The notes beneath the pieces were generated by a model that had not been told where the DNA came from, did not search any database, and saw only the letters and a program-made list of their open reading frames with translations. Shown here piece after piece: positions 18,880-29,044 of a stretch of 64,000 nt of DNA (position 1 is its first letter; each line of letters starts with the position of its first letter). The DNA comes from Gammaproteobacteria bacterium (lineage in GTDB: Bacteria > Pseudomonadota > Gammaproteobacteria > Nevskiales > Nevskiaceae). A program made the position numbers and the translations under genes. The stretch spans positions 1 through 64,000 of the forward strand of contig JAPLSA010000001.1 in assembly GCA_026398815.1 (NCBI GenBank), given 5' to 3'.

Positions 18880-20616
18880 ATGGCCAAGACACTTGAAGCA
18901 CACGACAAGCTGATCCGCGAGATTTTCGAGGGCAGCTACCAATTTGAGATTCCAGACTACCAGCGCCCTTACGCTTGGACGACTGAGCAGACGACCGAAC
19001 TATTCGACGATCTGGTCTCGGCGATGCAGGATGCCCGCGCTTCCGGCGCGAGCAGCCAGTACTTCCTTGGCAGCATCGTCCTCATCAAGAACGACCGGGA
19101 GCCGAAGTCCTTCGTCGTCGATGGCCAGCAGCGCCTGTCCACGCTCACGATGCTGTTTGCTGTGCTGCGCACCGTGATGCCCGACGCGGCGGACGACATC
19201 ACCGACTTCCTCTATAAGAAGGGCAAGGTCAGTCTCGGCGAGAAGAACGAGTACCGCCTCATTGCCCGTGAAGAAGATGTCGAGTTCTTCCGCGCCAACA
19301 TCCAGGAGCCCAATGGCATCGCCCAACTGGTCGCCAGCACTGACAAGCTGGAAGACAGCCGCCTGCGCTACCGCGAAAACGCCACGCTACTGCTGGACAA
19401 AGCCAAGGCGCTGCCGCCGGAAGATCTGAATGCACTTTGGAAATTCCTCGCCAACGACTGCTCGCTGGTTGTCATCTCCACGCCCGACCTTGAAGCCGCC
19501 TACCGCATCTTCTCGGTGCTGAACAATCGTGGCCTCGATCTTGCGCCCATCGACATCATCAAGGCCGAGGTGCTGGGTTCGATTCGCACTACGGCGGGCG
19601 AGGCTAAGAGCCGCGCTTACGCCAAGGAGTGGAGTCGCATCGAAGCCGCCCTGGGCCGCGACGCCTTCGGCGATCTGTTCGGCCATATCCGGACCGCTTA
19701 TGCCAAGCAGAAGCAGCGGGCAACGCTGGTCAAGGAGTTTCAGGATCACGTCACTGAATACAAGAAGCCCATCGACCTGATCGACAAGGTCATTAAGCCT
19801 TATGCGGAGGTTTGGGACTTCGTGCGCGACGCCGATTTCGAGGCCACTGAACAGGCCGAGTCGATCAACGAAACCTTGTCATGGCTCAACCGAGTGGATT
19901 TCAAGGACTGGGTGCCCCCGGGCCTCGTCTATTTCAAGCGCTTCCGCCAGCAGCCCAAGAAGCTCGCAGAGTTCTTTCAGTCTCTCGAACGACTGACCTA
20001 TTTCCTGCTGGTCACGAAGGTCGGCATCAACGAGCGCATTGAGACCTACGCCAAGCTCACCAGAGAAATCGAGCCTGACGCGTTCGACGGCGATCTGGCC
20101 GGGCTCAAGACCCTGGAACTCACGAACAACCAGAAGCGCGAGTTCCTCGCCGCGCTCGACGGCGACATCTATCGCAAGCTGCCCAAGGCACGAATGGCGC
20201 TGATGCTGCGTCTTGAAGCCCTGGTCAGCGACGGCAGCAAGAAGCAGGCGTTTGATCATCTTTCGCTGGAACACGTCTTGCCGCAAACGCCGCCTGCCGG
20301 TTCAGACTGGATCAAATGGTTCCCCGTGGATGACGAGCGCGACTCGTGGACGCACCGACTCGCCAATCTCGTGCCGTTGCACATCCGCAAGAACCCGGCC
20401 GCCAGCAACTACGACTTCGCCACCAAGAAGGACGTTTACTTCAAGGGCAAAGGCAAGGCGTCGCCCTTCATCCTGACGCAGGAGGTGCGCTCGGAAGGCG
20501 ATTGGACGCCCGAGCTCCTGGCCGAAAGGCAGAAGCGCCTTGTCGGTGTACTTGAAAATCACTGGAACCTCGCCGTCGCCTCGGGCGACAAAGCCGCGGA
20601 AGCGGCGGCGAGCTGA
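18880..20616 (+). CDS. DUF262/DUF1524 (GmrSD-type) restriction protein
   Basis: This 578-aa protein combines both halves of the GmrSD type IV restriction family. The N-terminal DUF262 domain has the YQRPYAW start and the ParB-like nucleotide-binding motif DGQQR at 81-85. The C-terminal DUF1524 HNH-type nuclease has EHVLPQ at 464-469 (His465 catalytic) and the RLANLVPL...N...SNYDFATKK tail. GmrSD enzymes use NTP to cut DNA with glucosylated hydroxymethylcytosine, but related proteins serve other defence systems. Its stop lies 10 bases before the SNF2 helicase start, so the two are probably co-transcribed. Both domains look complete. Confidence 0.85.
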   Translation: MAKTLEAHDKLIREIFEGSYQFEIPDYQRPYAWTTEQTTELFDDLVSAMQDARASGASSQYFLGSIVLIKNDREPKSFVVDGQQRLSTLTMLFAVLRTVMPDAADDITDFLYKKGKVSLGEKNEYRLIAREEDVEFFRANIQEPNGIAQLVASTDKLEDSRLRYRENATLLLDKAKALPPEDLNALWKFLANDCSLVVISTPDLEAAYRIFSVLNNRGLDLAPIDIIKAEVLGSIRTTAGEAKSRAYAKEWSRIEAALGRDAFGDLFGHIRTAYAKQKQRATLVKEFQDHVTEYKKPIDLIDKVIKPYAEVWDFVRDADFEATEQAESINETLSWLNRVDFKDWVPPGLVYFKRFRQQPKKLAEFFQSLERLTYFLLVTKVGINERIETYAKLTREIEPDAFDGDLAGLKTLELTNNQKREFLAALDGDIYRKLPKARMALMLRLEALVSDGSKKQAFDHLSLEHVLPQTPPAGSDWIKWFPVDDERDSWTHRLANLVPLHIRKNPAASNYDFATKKDVYFKGKGKASPFILTQEVRSEGDWTPELLAERQKRLVGVLENHWNLAVASGDKAAEAAAS

Positions 20617-20626
20617 GGACGGGCAG

Positions 20627-23521
20627 ATGACACAGCCGCTTCTGACGCCTTACCAAAGCCAGTACGTTGCCTGGCTGCTCACCCGCCGTGCGGCGGGCGA
20701 TTCCATTGAATCGCTGGCATCCACGCTGGTCGATTCACAGGTCGATCTGAACCCGCATCAAGTCGATGCCGCTCTCTTCGCCTGCCGTAATCCGCTATCA
20801 CGTGGCGTGATCCTCGCGGACGAAGTGGGTCTCGGAAAAACGATCGAGGCGGGCTTGGTAATCTCGCAACGATGGGCCGAGCGACGGCGCAAGATCCTCA
20901 TCATCGTTCCCGCAAACCTGCGGAAGCAGTGGCATCAGGAATTGCAGGATAAGTTCAACCTACAGGCGCTGATTCTCGAAACTAGAAGCTACAACGCCAT
21001 CCGCATGCAGGAGCAGCAGAACCCGTTCCTGATGCCTTCCGGTCCGATCATCTGTTCCTACCAGTTCGCCAAAGCCAAGGCCAAGGACATCAAGGACATC
21101 GCATGGGACTTGGTCGTGCTCGACGAAGCGCATCGCCTGCGCAACGTCTACAAAACCAGTAACGTCATCGCTAAGACACTCAAGGAGGCGATGGCCCACG
21201 TCCGCTCCAAGGTGCTGCTCACGGCCACGCCTTTGCAGAACTCGCTGCTGGAGCTCTACGGCCTCGTCAGCATCATCGACGACCGTGTATTCGGCGATCT
21301 CGACAGCTTCCGCTCGCAGTTCACCGCGCAAGGCCGCGATCAAGCTTTCGGCAGTCTGCGCGAGCGACTTTCCACGGTCTGCAAGCGCACCTTGCGCTCG
21401 CAGGTGCAGCCTTACGTGTCGTACACGGCTCGCAAGGCCATCGTGCAGGAATTCACGCCTTCGACCGAAGAACAGGAACTGTCCCGGCTCGTCGCCGAGT
21501 ACCTGCGTCGCCCCAATCTTCAGGCCCTGCCGCAAAGCCAACGGCAATTGATCTCGCTCGTTCTGTGGAAATTGCTGGCGTCCAGCACACATGCGATTGC
21601 GGGCGCATTGGAAACGATGGCCAAGCGCCTGCAAGGCGTGCTCAACGCCACCCCCGTCGTCGATCTTTCCGAGGAACTGGACGACGACTACGAGTCACTC
21701 GACGAAACTGCCGAGGAGTTCGTCGAGGACGGTGACAGCCAGGCATCAGAGGCCGCCGGACCCAGCAAGGAGGAGCGCGTCGCGATCTTGAGCGAGATCG
21801 ACGAACTGCGCCATTTCAAGATGCTGGCCACCAGCATTCGCGACAACTCCAAGGGCAAGGCGCTACTCACTGCGCTTGACCGGGCCTTCGCGGAGTTGAA
21901 TCGTCTTGGTGCGGCGAAGAAGGCCATCATCTTCACTGAGTCCAAGCGTACGCAGGCGTATCTGCTTGGTTTGCTGGCCGGCACGCCGTACGTGGACGGC
22001 ATCGTTCTCTTCAACGGTACCAACAGCGATGCTCGTGCGCAGGCCACCTACAAGGACTGGCTAAAGCGCCACGAAGGCACCGACCGAATCTCCGGCTCCA
22101 AGACGGCCGACACGCGCGCGGCGCTGGTAGAGCACTTCAAGGAGCGCGGCACCGTCATGATCGCCACCGAGGCTGGTGCCGAAGGCATCAACCTCCAGTT
22201 CTGTTCGTTGGTCATCAACTACGATCTGCCCTGGAATCCGCAGCGCATCGAACAGCGCATTGGTCGCTGCCACCGGTACGGGCAGAAGCACGACGTGGTG
22301 GTGGTCAACTTCGTAGATCGCAGCAACGAGGCTGATGCCCGCGTCTACGAGCTGCTGGAGCAGAAGTTTCAGCTCTTCGATGGCGTGTTCGGTGCCAGCG
22401 ATGAAGTACTTGGTGCGATTGGCTCCGGCGTGGACTTCGAGCGGCGCATCGCCGACATCTACCAAAACTGCCGCGATCCGGGCCAGATCAAGGCCAGCTT
22501 CGAGCAGCTCCAGCTTGATCTGTCCGGTGAGATCAGTGAAGCGATGGTCAAGACACGCCGGCTTTTGCTGGAAAACTTCGACGAGGAAGTGCAGAACAAG
22601 CTTCGTGTCCGCGCAGAGGACAGTCGCAATGCTCGCAGTCGCTTCGAGCGGATGTTGATGGATTTGACCCGCGCCGAGCTGAGCGACTGCGCCACTTTCG
22701 ACGATGATGGCTTCGACCTTCGGCATGCTCCTGCAGGCATCGAGAGCAGCGGCCCAGCGGGTATCGAACCTGGACGCTACGAATTGCCGCGCCGCTCGGG
22801 TGAGGCGCACTTGTATCGGGTGAGTCACCCTCTGGCGCTATGGGTAACGCAACAGGCCAAGACCCGCGCGCTCGATGGAGCCAAGCTGGTGTTCGATTAC
22901 GACGGCTACGGCACGAAGATCAGCACGCTGGAGGCTTACCGTGGCAAGGCCGGGTGGCTGACCCTGAAACTGGTCTCGGTCGAGGCTTTGGGCAACCAGG
23001 AGCAGCACCTGGTGGTCGCCGCCAGCACCAGCGACGGCAGCGCGCTGGCCGAGGAGGATCCGGAGAAGCTGCTGCGGCTGCCAGCCACCACGAAGGCGGC
23101 GGGCCTGTTCAACAGTGCGGGAGACGCGACGCTGTTGGCAGATATGGAAGTCCGCAAGACTGAACTGCTGCGCGAGATCAACCAGCGCAACCTTGGCTAC
23201 TTCGAGCAAGAAGTGCAGAAGCTCGATGCCTGGGCGGATGACTTGAAACTTGGCCTTGAGCAGGAGATCAAGGAGATCGACCGCGAAATCAAGGAAGTGC
23301 GTCGCACGGCCGCGACATCGCCGACGCTGGAGGAAAAGCTGTCGTGGCAGAAGAAGCAGCGCGAGCTGGAGGGCAAGCGCGGCAAGCTGCGGCGGGAACT
23401 GTTCACCCGGCAGGATGAGGTTGAAGCGCAGCGTAATGAAATCATCAGCCAGCTGGAAACGAAGCTACAACAACAGGTGAAAGAACGCACGCTGTTTACC
23501 ATCGAATGGGAGCTGGTTTAA
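20627..23521 (+). CDS. SNF2/RapA-like helicase
   Basis: This is a superfamily 2 DNA translocase of 964 aa. ATG 20627 is chosen because it begins just after the previous gene and opens the family-like MTQPLLTPYQSQYVAWLL; the frame also reads upstream but overlaps DUF262. Motifs: Walker A DEVGLGKT with Lys71, DEAH at 166-169, TATPLQN, a long acidic insert (DDDYESLDETAEEFVEDG), then EGINLQF and motif VI QRIGRCHRYGQ near 544-554. The C-terminal ~120 residues are a charged coiled coil. Such helicases occur in DISARM (DrmD) and other phage defence loci. The stop overlaps the next ATG in TAATG, implying coupling with the AIPR gene. Confidence 0.88.
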   Translation: MTQPLLTPYQSQYVAWLLTRRAAGDSIESLASTLVDSQVDLNPHQVDAALFACRNPLSRGVILADEVGLGKTIEAGLVISQRWAERRRKILIIVPANLRKQWHQELQDKFNLQALILETRSYNAIRMQEQQNPFLMPSGPIICSYQFAKAKAKDIKDIAWDLVVLDEAHRLRNVYKTSNVIAKTLKEAMAHVRSKVLLTATPLQNSLLELYGLVSIIDDRVFGDLDSFRSQFTAQGRDQAFGSLRERLSTVCKRTLRSQVQPYVSYTARKAIVQEFTPSTEEQELSRLVAEYLRRPNLQALPQSQRQLISLVLWKLLASSTHAIAGALETMAKRLQGVLNATPVVDLSEELDDDYESLDETAEEFVEDGDSQASEAAGPSKEERVAILSEIDELRHFKMLATSIRDNSKGKALLTALDRAFAELNRLGAAKKAIIFTESKRTQAYLLGLLAGTPYVDGIVLFNGTNSDARAQATYKDWLKRHEGTDRISGSKTADTRAALVEHFKERGTVMIATEAGAEGINLQFCSLVINYDLPWNPQRIEQRIGRCHRYGQKHDVVVVNFVDRSNEADARVYELLEQKFQLFDGVFGASDEVLGAIGSGVDFERRIADIYQNCRDPGQIKASFEQLQLDLSGEISEAMVKTRRLLLENFDEEVQNKLRVRAEDSRNARSRFERMLMDLTRAELSDCATFDDDGFDLRHAPAGIESSGPAGIEPGRYELPRRSGEAHLYRVSHPLALWVTQQAKTRALDGAKLVFDYDGYGTKISTLEAYRGKAGWLTLKLVSVEALGNQEQHLVVAASTSDGSALAEEDPEKLLRLPATTKAAGLFNSAGDATLLADMEVRKTELLREINQRNLGYFEQEVQKLDAWADDLKLGLEQEIKEIDREIKEVRRTAATSPTLEEKLSWQKKQRELEGKRGKLRRELFTRQDEVEAQRNEIISQLETKLQQQVKERTLFTIEWELV

Positions 23522-25278
23522 TGCCCGCCGCCACGCCCCGGCCACTTGAGCTGGATTTGTTGTGCCAGAAACTCGACGGTGACTATGCACCTCACATCGT
23601 CGGAACTGGCACGAATGACAATGCCAGGCGCAGCAACTTTCTCTCGAAAGCGGTCGCCGCATTTGTCATTCATGAAGCCGCTGGGGCGACCGTGCTTGAA
23701 GCGACCGCAGCCACCATTGATGGCGGAAACGATCACGGCATCGACTCGGTTTTCATTACCGTAGATAACCGAATCTGGCTCGTCCAGTCCAAATACATCG
23801 AGTCCGGGTCGGGAGAGCCAGCACTTGGTGACGTTTCCAAGTTCCGTGACGGCGTGGCCGACCTACTGCACGGCAAGATGGAGCGGTTCAATAACGCATT
23901 GCAAAGTCGGCACGCTGCTCTCGCAGCTGCACTGAACAGCGAGCTTTGCAGGGTCGAAGTTGTGCTGGCGCATACAGGCGGGGCCATTCACGATGACCGT
24001 CGGCACATCTTTGGCGACCTTGAGCGTGGCTTCAACGGAACGAATCCGGGCTTCGTGCGCTGCCGTTCGTTCGGCCTCACCACCCTGCATGATCTGCATC
24101 TAAGTGGTGCTTCGGCAGCGCCGATTGATGCCGAGGTTGAGCTACGAGATTTCGGTCACACAGATAGGCCGTATCGCGCTTTCTATGGTCGCCTGCACGC
24201 CAAGCGCCTGGTCGAGCTTTGGAGCCAGTATCGGGATCAGTTGGTTGACCGCAATATTCGGAGATTCAAGGGGGCAACTACGGTCAATGCGGGCCTCAGC
24301 GAGACGCTGAAGACCGAAGCCGAACATTTTTTCTATTTCAACAACGGTGTCACCTTTCTGTGCAGCTCGATTGCCGAGCAGCACCCGCGAGACGCGAACC
24401 GGCAGCGCGGTAGATTCCGCATACGCGGCATGTCGATCATCAATGGTGCCCAGACGGTCGGTGCCATTGCGCAGGAGCCAGTGACCCACTACGACGAGCA
24501 TCCTGCTGAGGTGCTTGCCACGTTCGTTTGTCTGGAGAATGCGCAGGATGACTTCGGCGACCGTGTCACTCAATCCCGAAACCGACAGAACGCCGTCGAT
24601 CTGGAGGACTTCGCTGCGCTCGACGAGCGTCAGGATGGCTGGCAGAGCACTCTGCGAATGGCGGGCGTCACCTATCTAGTCAAGCAGGGTGAGGACGATC
24701 CGTCGCTATCAGGCAGCTGCTTCAGCGTGCGCGAGCTGGCACCTTATCTAGCCTGTGCTGTGACAGGCGGCGAATGGCCGCACTACGTCGTAGCAGCCAA
24801 GAGTGACAAGAAGAAGCTCTTCGGGCGCGAAGGCTTCGTCTCGGCGCAAGATCCTCTGCGCCATGCCTACGACCATTTGTTCGCGGATTCACTCACTGCA
24901 CGGCGGATGTGGCGCGCTGCACAGATCGGTCGCATCGTCATCGAAACCGTGAAGGCCCGCGCGAGTGCCGAGCCTGATCCCGCCGGTCAGCCAGGCGGAA
25001 CGCTTACCGCCAAAGACATCCTGGGCAACGCCGGTTGGCTGATTCTGCACGTCGTGTTCATCCGGCAAAGCGGTTTGATGGACGGCGCGGAACTCTATCT
25101 AACTACTGCGGAAAAGCAGGCGTTGTCCCAAGAAGTTGATCGGGTGGCGAACAAGGTCGTGGAAGTCGTGCAGGCCAATACCAACTGGGGAAAGCAGGCG
25201 CGCGCCGTATTCGAGAACAAGACCGACTGCCAAACCGTCAAGGCACGCCTCATGGCGGCATTGGCACAGCGGAGCTAA
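23521..25278 (+). CDS. AIPR-family abortive phage infection protein
   Basis: This 585-aa protein is of the AIPR (abortive infection phage resistance) family. Family-typical stretches are NIRRFKGATTVNAGLSETL, FYFNNGVTFLCS, INGAQTVGAI and SRNRQNAVDLEDF. Near the N-terminus, GGNDHGID (68-75) and VQSK (88-91) have the layout of a PD-(D/E)XK/Mrr-like nuclease (Asp75, Gln89-Ser-Lys91), which suggests that it cuts nucleic acid. ATG 23521 is selected because it overlaps the helicase stop. The next gene starts 10 bases downstream. Confidence 0.85.
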   Translation: MPAATPRPLELDLLCQKLDGDYAPHIVGTGTNDNARRSNFLSKAVAAFVIHEAAGATVLEATAATIDGGNDHGIDSVFITVDNRIWLVQSKYIESGSGEPALGDVSKFRDGVADLLHGKMERFNNALQSRHAALAAALNSELCRVEVVLAHTGGAIHDDRRHIFGDLERGFNGTNPGFVRCRSFGLTTLHDLHLSGASAAPIDAEVELRDFGHTDRPYRAFYGRLHAKRLVELWSQYRDQLVDRNIRRFKGATTVNAGLSETLKTEAEHFFYFNNGVTFLCSSIAEQHPRDANRQRGRFRIRGMSIINGAQTVGAIAQEPVTHYDEHPAEVLATFVCLENAQDDFGDRVTQSRNRQNAVDLEDFAALDERQDGWQSTLRMAGVTYLVKQGEDDPSLSGSCFSVRELAPYLACAVTGGEWPHYVVAAKSDKKKLFGREGFVSAQDPLRHAYDHLFADSLTARRMWRAAQIGRIVIETVKARASAEPDPAGQPGGTLTAKDILGNAGWLILHVVFIRQSGLMDGAELYLTTAEKQALSQEVDRVANKVVEVVQANTNWGKQARAVFENKTDCQTVKARLMAALAQRS

Positions 25279-25288
25279 GGGGAAGACC

Positions 25289-27289
25289 GTGGAAGCAGAC
25301 ATCAAAGGCTTGGTAGATCGGCTGGAACTTTCCCAAGCCAAGGCGATGATGCCTCTCTACGAGGCGATCTCGAATGCCGTCGATGCCATCGAGGAACACC
25401 GAGACGGCTTCATCAATCACTCGATCCGTATCCGTCTGATCGCCTCCAACGATCTTGCCCATCAAGCCGGGGACGGGACGCTGATCGTGGATGGCTTCGA
25501 TGTCATTGACGATGGTGTTGGCTTCAACGACAAGAACCTGGCCTCATTCAAAAAGGCTCACACGCTCTCCAAAGTGAAACTCGGCGGTCGAGGTGTTGGA
25601 CGCTTCACATTCCTGAAAGTCTTTTCATCCGTTCACATTCGCAGTGTCTTCAAGGCCGACGGCAAGCCCGCGCTGCGTGAGTTCGATTTCAGCATCCAGG
25701 ACGAGTTGAAAGGCGCAGATAGCACGTCGGAGGTCAACGACGCCTGCGGCACGCAAACGTCCCTCCGGGGCATGGACGAAAAGTTTCGGGCCGGGTGGCC
25801 AACACAGCCGGAAGCCATCGCCCAGCGCATCATTGGACACTTCCTCATCCGGTTCGCAGCGCGTTCGTGCCCTCCGATCATTTTGGAGTCGCCCGGTCAC
25901 GCACCCATTGCCTTACATGCTCTGTTTCAGTCCACCGTGGTGGCGCACATTGAGGAAAAGTCCTTCGAGGTCTCCGGCCATACTTTTAATTTGCAGGCTT
26001 ACCGTCACCGCGATGGCCGCTCTCGTCACGAGCTGAACCTGTGTGCCAACGGGCGAGAAGTCACCACGAGCAAGTTGCGTGACCTATTGCCAGAACTCCC
26101 GGAGAAGCTGCTCGACGAGAACCAGACGCCCTACACCCTGATCGTGCTGGTCACGGGCGAATACCTCGATGACCACGCTAATCAGGAGCGCACACGCATC
26201 GCTTTTCAAAGCGATGAGGAGCCTGAGCTTGAGCAGTCGTTGGTCTCTCGGCGGGCGTTGAATCAGGGCATCTCTACCGCATTACGTCCGCTGCTTTCGG
26301 ATGACTTGAAGTCAACCAACGAAGAAAAGCGTGCGCAGATCGAGAGGTTCGTTGAACAGGCCCCCGAATACAGAGCACTCACGCATCCACGCTACAAAGA
26401 GATCATCGAGCAAAGGATTCAGCCCGGCTTGTCGGAAGACAAGCTGGACGAGGCGCTGCTGCATGTGAAGCGCAGCGTCGAGGATGACGTTCGCAAAGAG
26501 GCCAGGCATGTGGCGGCGCTGTTCGAGACCGAAACCTTCGAGCAGTATCAGGAGCGGTTCAAGGAGGTCGCGGAAAAGGCCAACGAGATCGGCAAGGCCC
26601 AGCTCGCAGCCTATATCGCGCACCGCCGAACGATTCTTGACCTGGTGAACAACAGCCTCAAGAAGAAGCGGTCAGACGACAAATACCCGCTCGAACGGGT
26701 GCTGCACAAAATGATCTTCCCGATGGGGATGACATCGAAAGACATCTTCTTTGAGCAGCAGAATCTTTGGGTTATTGATGAGCGGCTGTGCTACCACACG
26801 CTGCTGACCTCCGACAAAAAGCTCAATAGCGTGGCCGGGCTTGAGAACACCTCTGGCAAAGAGCCAGACATCTTCACGTTCTTCTACGACACTCCAATCG
26901 GCGTCGCAGAGCCTGACAACTTGCCAGGCGGTGGTGTGGTCATCATTGAGTTCAAGCGGCCCGGACGCGACGATTACAACAAAGACCCCGCTGACCAGGT
27001 AATCCAACGCTTTCGGGAAATCGCCGAGGGCGGCGTCACAGACGTAGAAGGGCGGCAGATCAACCCGACCGGCTTGCGTTACACCGGCTACCTCATCGCC
27101 GACCTGACGCCCTCGCTGCATCGGCAGGTGTTCGGGCGTTACCACAAGACGGCTGACAACGAGGGGTATTTCTCACCGTTGGCGACGGGCAACGGATACA
27201 TCGAAATCCTTTCCTACGACAAGCTGATGAAGGATGCCGCGCGTCGTAATCGCATTCTCTTCGACAAGCTCGGTCTTCATAAGAATTAA
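25289..27289 (+). CDS. GHKL ATPase fused to a PD-(D/E)XK nuclease-like domain
   Basis: This 666-aa protein starts at GTG 25289, with AAGGGGAAG 4-5 bases upstream. The N-terminal Hsp90/MutL/gyrase-type ATPase has the N box Glu25...Asn29 (LYEAISNAVDA), G1 DDGVGF at 74-79 and G2 GGRGVGRF at 99-106. A helical middle follows (about 350-480). Near the C-terminus, GKEPDIF with Asp527 and VVIIEFK with Glu554 and Lys556 form a PD-(D/E)XK core, so it may be an ATP-gated nuclease. I do not know a named defence protein with exactly this fusion, although GHKL proteins are common in defence islands. It lies between the AIPR and Mod genes with short gaps (10 and 6 bases). Confidence 0.78.
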   Translation: MEADIKGLVDRLELSQAKAMMPLYEAISNAVDAIEEHRDGFINHSIRIRLIASNDLAHQAGDGTLIVDGFDVIDDGVGFNDKNLASFKKAHTLSKVKLGGRGVGRFTFLKVFSSVHIRSVFKADGKPALREFDFSIQDELKGADSTSEVNDACGTQTSLRGMDEKFRAGWPTQPEAIAQRIIGHFLIRFAARSCPPIILESPGHAPIALHALFQSTVVAHIEEKSFEVSGHTFNLQAYRHRDGRSRHELNLCANGREVTTSKLRDLLPELPEKLLDENQTPYTLIVLVTGEYLDDHANQERTRIAFQSDEEPELEQSLVSRRALNQGISTALRPLLSDDLKSTNEEKRAQIERFVEQAPEYRALTHPRYKEIIEQRIQPGLSEDKLDEALLHVKRSVEDDVRKEARHVAALFETETFEQYQERFKEVAEKANEIGKAQLAAYIAHRRTILDLVNNSLKKKRSDDKYPLERVLHKMIFPMGMTSKDIFFEQQNLWVIDERLCYHTLLTSDKKLNSVAGLENTSGKEPDIFTFFYDTPIGVAEPDNLPGGGVVIIEFKRPGRDDYNKDPADQVIQRFREIAEGGVTDVEGRQINPTGLRYTGYLIADLTPSLHRQVFGRYHKTADNEGYFSPLATGNGYIEILSYDKLMKDAARRNRILFDKLGLHKN

Positions 27290-27295
27290 GGCGAC

Positions 27296-29044
27296 ATGAC
27301 TATGAGCAAGCAAAAACTAGAGCTCACCTGGATCGGGAAGGACAAGCGGCCCAAGCTGGAGCCGCGCATCCTGCTTGAAGACCCGAGCAAGTCGTATCAC
27401 GCCAAACATCGCGTGACAGACGGCGACCACTTCGACAACCGACTGATCTTCGGGGACAACCTGCTGGCGTTGAAGGCGCTAGAGCATGAATTTACTGGGC
27501 GGGTCAGGTGCATTTACATCGACCCGCCTTACAACACAGGCTCCGCCTTCGCTCAATATGAAGATGGCCTTGAGCACTCGATCTGGCTGGGTCTAATTCG
27601 TGAGCGTCTGGCCCTTCTGCGCAACTTATTGTCGGAAGATGGTAGCTGCTGGATTCAGCTTGACGACAACGAAGCCCAGTACTGCAAAGTACTCGCAGAT
27701 GAAATCTTTGGCAGAGACAACTTCATCGCCAACGTGGTTTGGAACAAGTCCTACGCTGTGCGAAGCAACGCGCAGTTTTTCTCGTCAGCCCACGAACATA
27801 TTCTGGTTTACGCCAAGGATCGCGCGCGCCTTCGGTTGAACCAATTTGGCCGGTCGGCGAAGCAGACGGAGAGATACAGCAATCCCGACAACGATCCGAG
27901 AGGGCCATGGCAGTCCGTCACGATGACAATTAGTCTGGTAGGTGGAGCGCGAGGTAGACAGTACGCGAAGACCGGCGTTTCCGAGAATATCTTCGAGGTC
28001 AAGTCACCGAGCGGAAAAGTGCTCCTACCTCCCCCAAACCGTTGCTGGAGTCGCAATCCAAGCGGCTTCAAAAAGCTAGATGCTGAGGGTCGTATTTACT
28101 GGGGGCCAAGTGGCGAGAACGCCCCACGACTCAAGATGTATCTGAGCGAAGCAGCGGAAGGGGTGATGCCTACAACGCTATGGGCTGATGGCGCAGAGTT
28201 CGGGCACAACCAAGATGGCATTCGAGAGTTGCGAGCCTTAGATGTTGGGGACTTCCCAACCCCCAAACCGGAGAAGTTAATCTCGCAGGTAATTTCGCTG
28301 GCAAGCGACCCCGGCGACATAGTGCTCGACTCCTTTGCCGGTTCTGGAACAACGGGTGCTGTTGCCCACAAGATGGGTCGGCGCTGGCTCATGGTCGAGC
28401 TCGGTGAGCACTGCCACACTCACATCCTTCCGCGCCTTCGGAAGGTAATTGATGGTGGGGATGGCGGCGGCGTTACGGAAAGCGTCAGCTGGGAAGGCGG
28501 CGGCGGCTTCCGCTACTACAGCCTCGCACCCAGCCTGATTGTCAACGACCGTTGGGGCAACCCGGTAATCAACCCCGAATACAACGCTGGGCAACTGGCC
28601 GAGGCACTGGCCAAGCTGGAAGGCTTTGCCTACGCGCCGTCGGAAGCGCGCTGGTGGCAGCACGGCCATTCCAGTGAGCGCGACTTCATCTATGTCACCA
28701 CACAGAACCTGTCCGCTGACCAATTGCAGGCGCTTTCCGAGGAAGTCGGCTCCGATCAAAGCCTGCTGGTGTGCTGCTCGGCTTTCCGCGGCGTGACGTC
28801 CGCGAAGGCGGCGGAGCGCTGGCCCAACCTGACGCTGAAGAAGATTCCCAAGATGGTGCTGGCCCGCTGCGAATGGGGCCATGACGACTACAGCCTCAAC
28901 GTGGCCAACCTGCCAATGGCGAAGCCGAATCCGGTTGATCCTGCCGCTGACGATAGCGCGAAGAAGACCAAGGGCCGGAAGGCTGCCTCCGCGAACACCA
29001 ACCAGGGCGGCCTTTTTGAACAGAACGCTGGGGAGAACAAGTAA
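27296..29044 (+). CDS. mod: Type III restriction-modification DNA methyltransferase (Mod)
   Basis: This 582-aa adenine-N6 methyltransferase is of the beta class. Catalytic motif IV DPPYNTG comes first (76-82) and the AdoMet-binding motif I DSFAGSG later (345-351), with a target recognition region between them. It should modify the site recognised by the Mod-Res complex and guide Res. ATG 27296 is used; ATG 27302 is equally possible. The last ~30 residues are Lys/Ala-rich. The stop codon overlaps the res start in TAATG. The catalytic motifs look intact. Confidence 0.88.
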   Translation: MTMSKQKLELTWIGKDKRPKLEPRILLEDPSKSYHAKHRVTDGDHFDNRLIFGDNLLALKALEHEFTGRVRCIYIDPPYNTGSAFAQYEDGLEHSIWLGLIRERLALLRNLLSEDGSCWIQLDDNEAQYCKVLADEIFGRDNFIANVVWNKSYAVRSNAQFFSSAHEHILVYAKDRARLRLNQFGRSAKQTERYSNPDNDPRGPWQSVTMTISLVGGARGRQYAKTGVSENIFEVKSPSGKVLLPPPNRCWSRNPSGFKKLDAEGRIYWGPSGENAPRLKMYLSEAAEGVMPTTLWADGAEFGHNQDGIRELRALDVGDFPTPKPEKLISQVISLASDPGDIVLDSFAGSGTTGAVAHKMGRRWLMVELGEHCHTHILPRLRKVIDGGDGGGVTESVSWEGGGGFRYYSLAPSLIVNDRWGNPVINPEYNAGQLAEALAKLEGFAYAPSEARWWQHGHSSERDFIYVTTQNLSADQLQALSEEVGSDQSLLVCCSAFRGVTSAKAAERWPNLTLKKIPKMVLARCEWGHDDYSLNVANLPMAKPNPVDPAADDSAKKTKGRKAASANTNQGGLFEQNAGENK

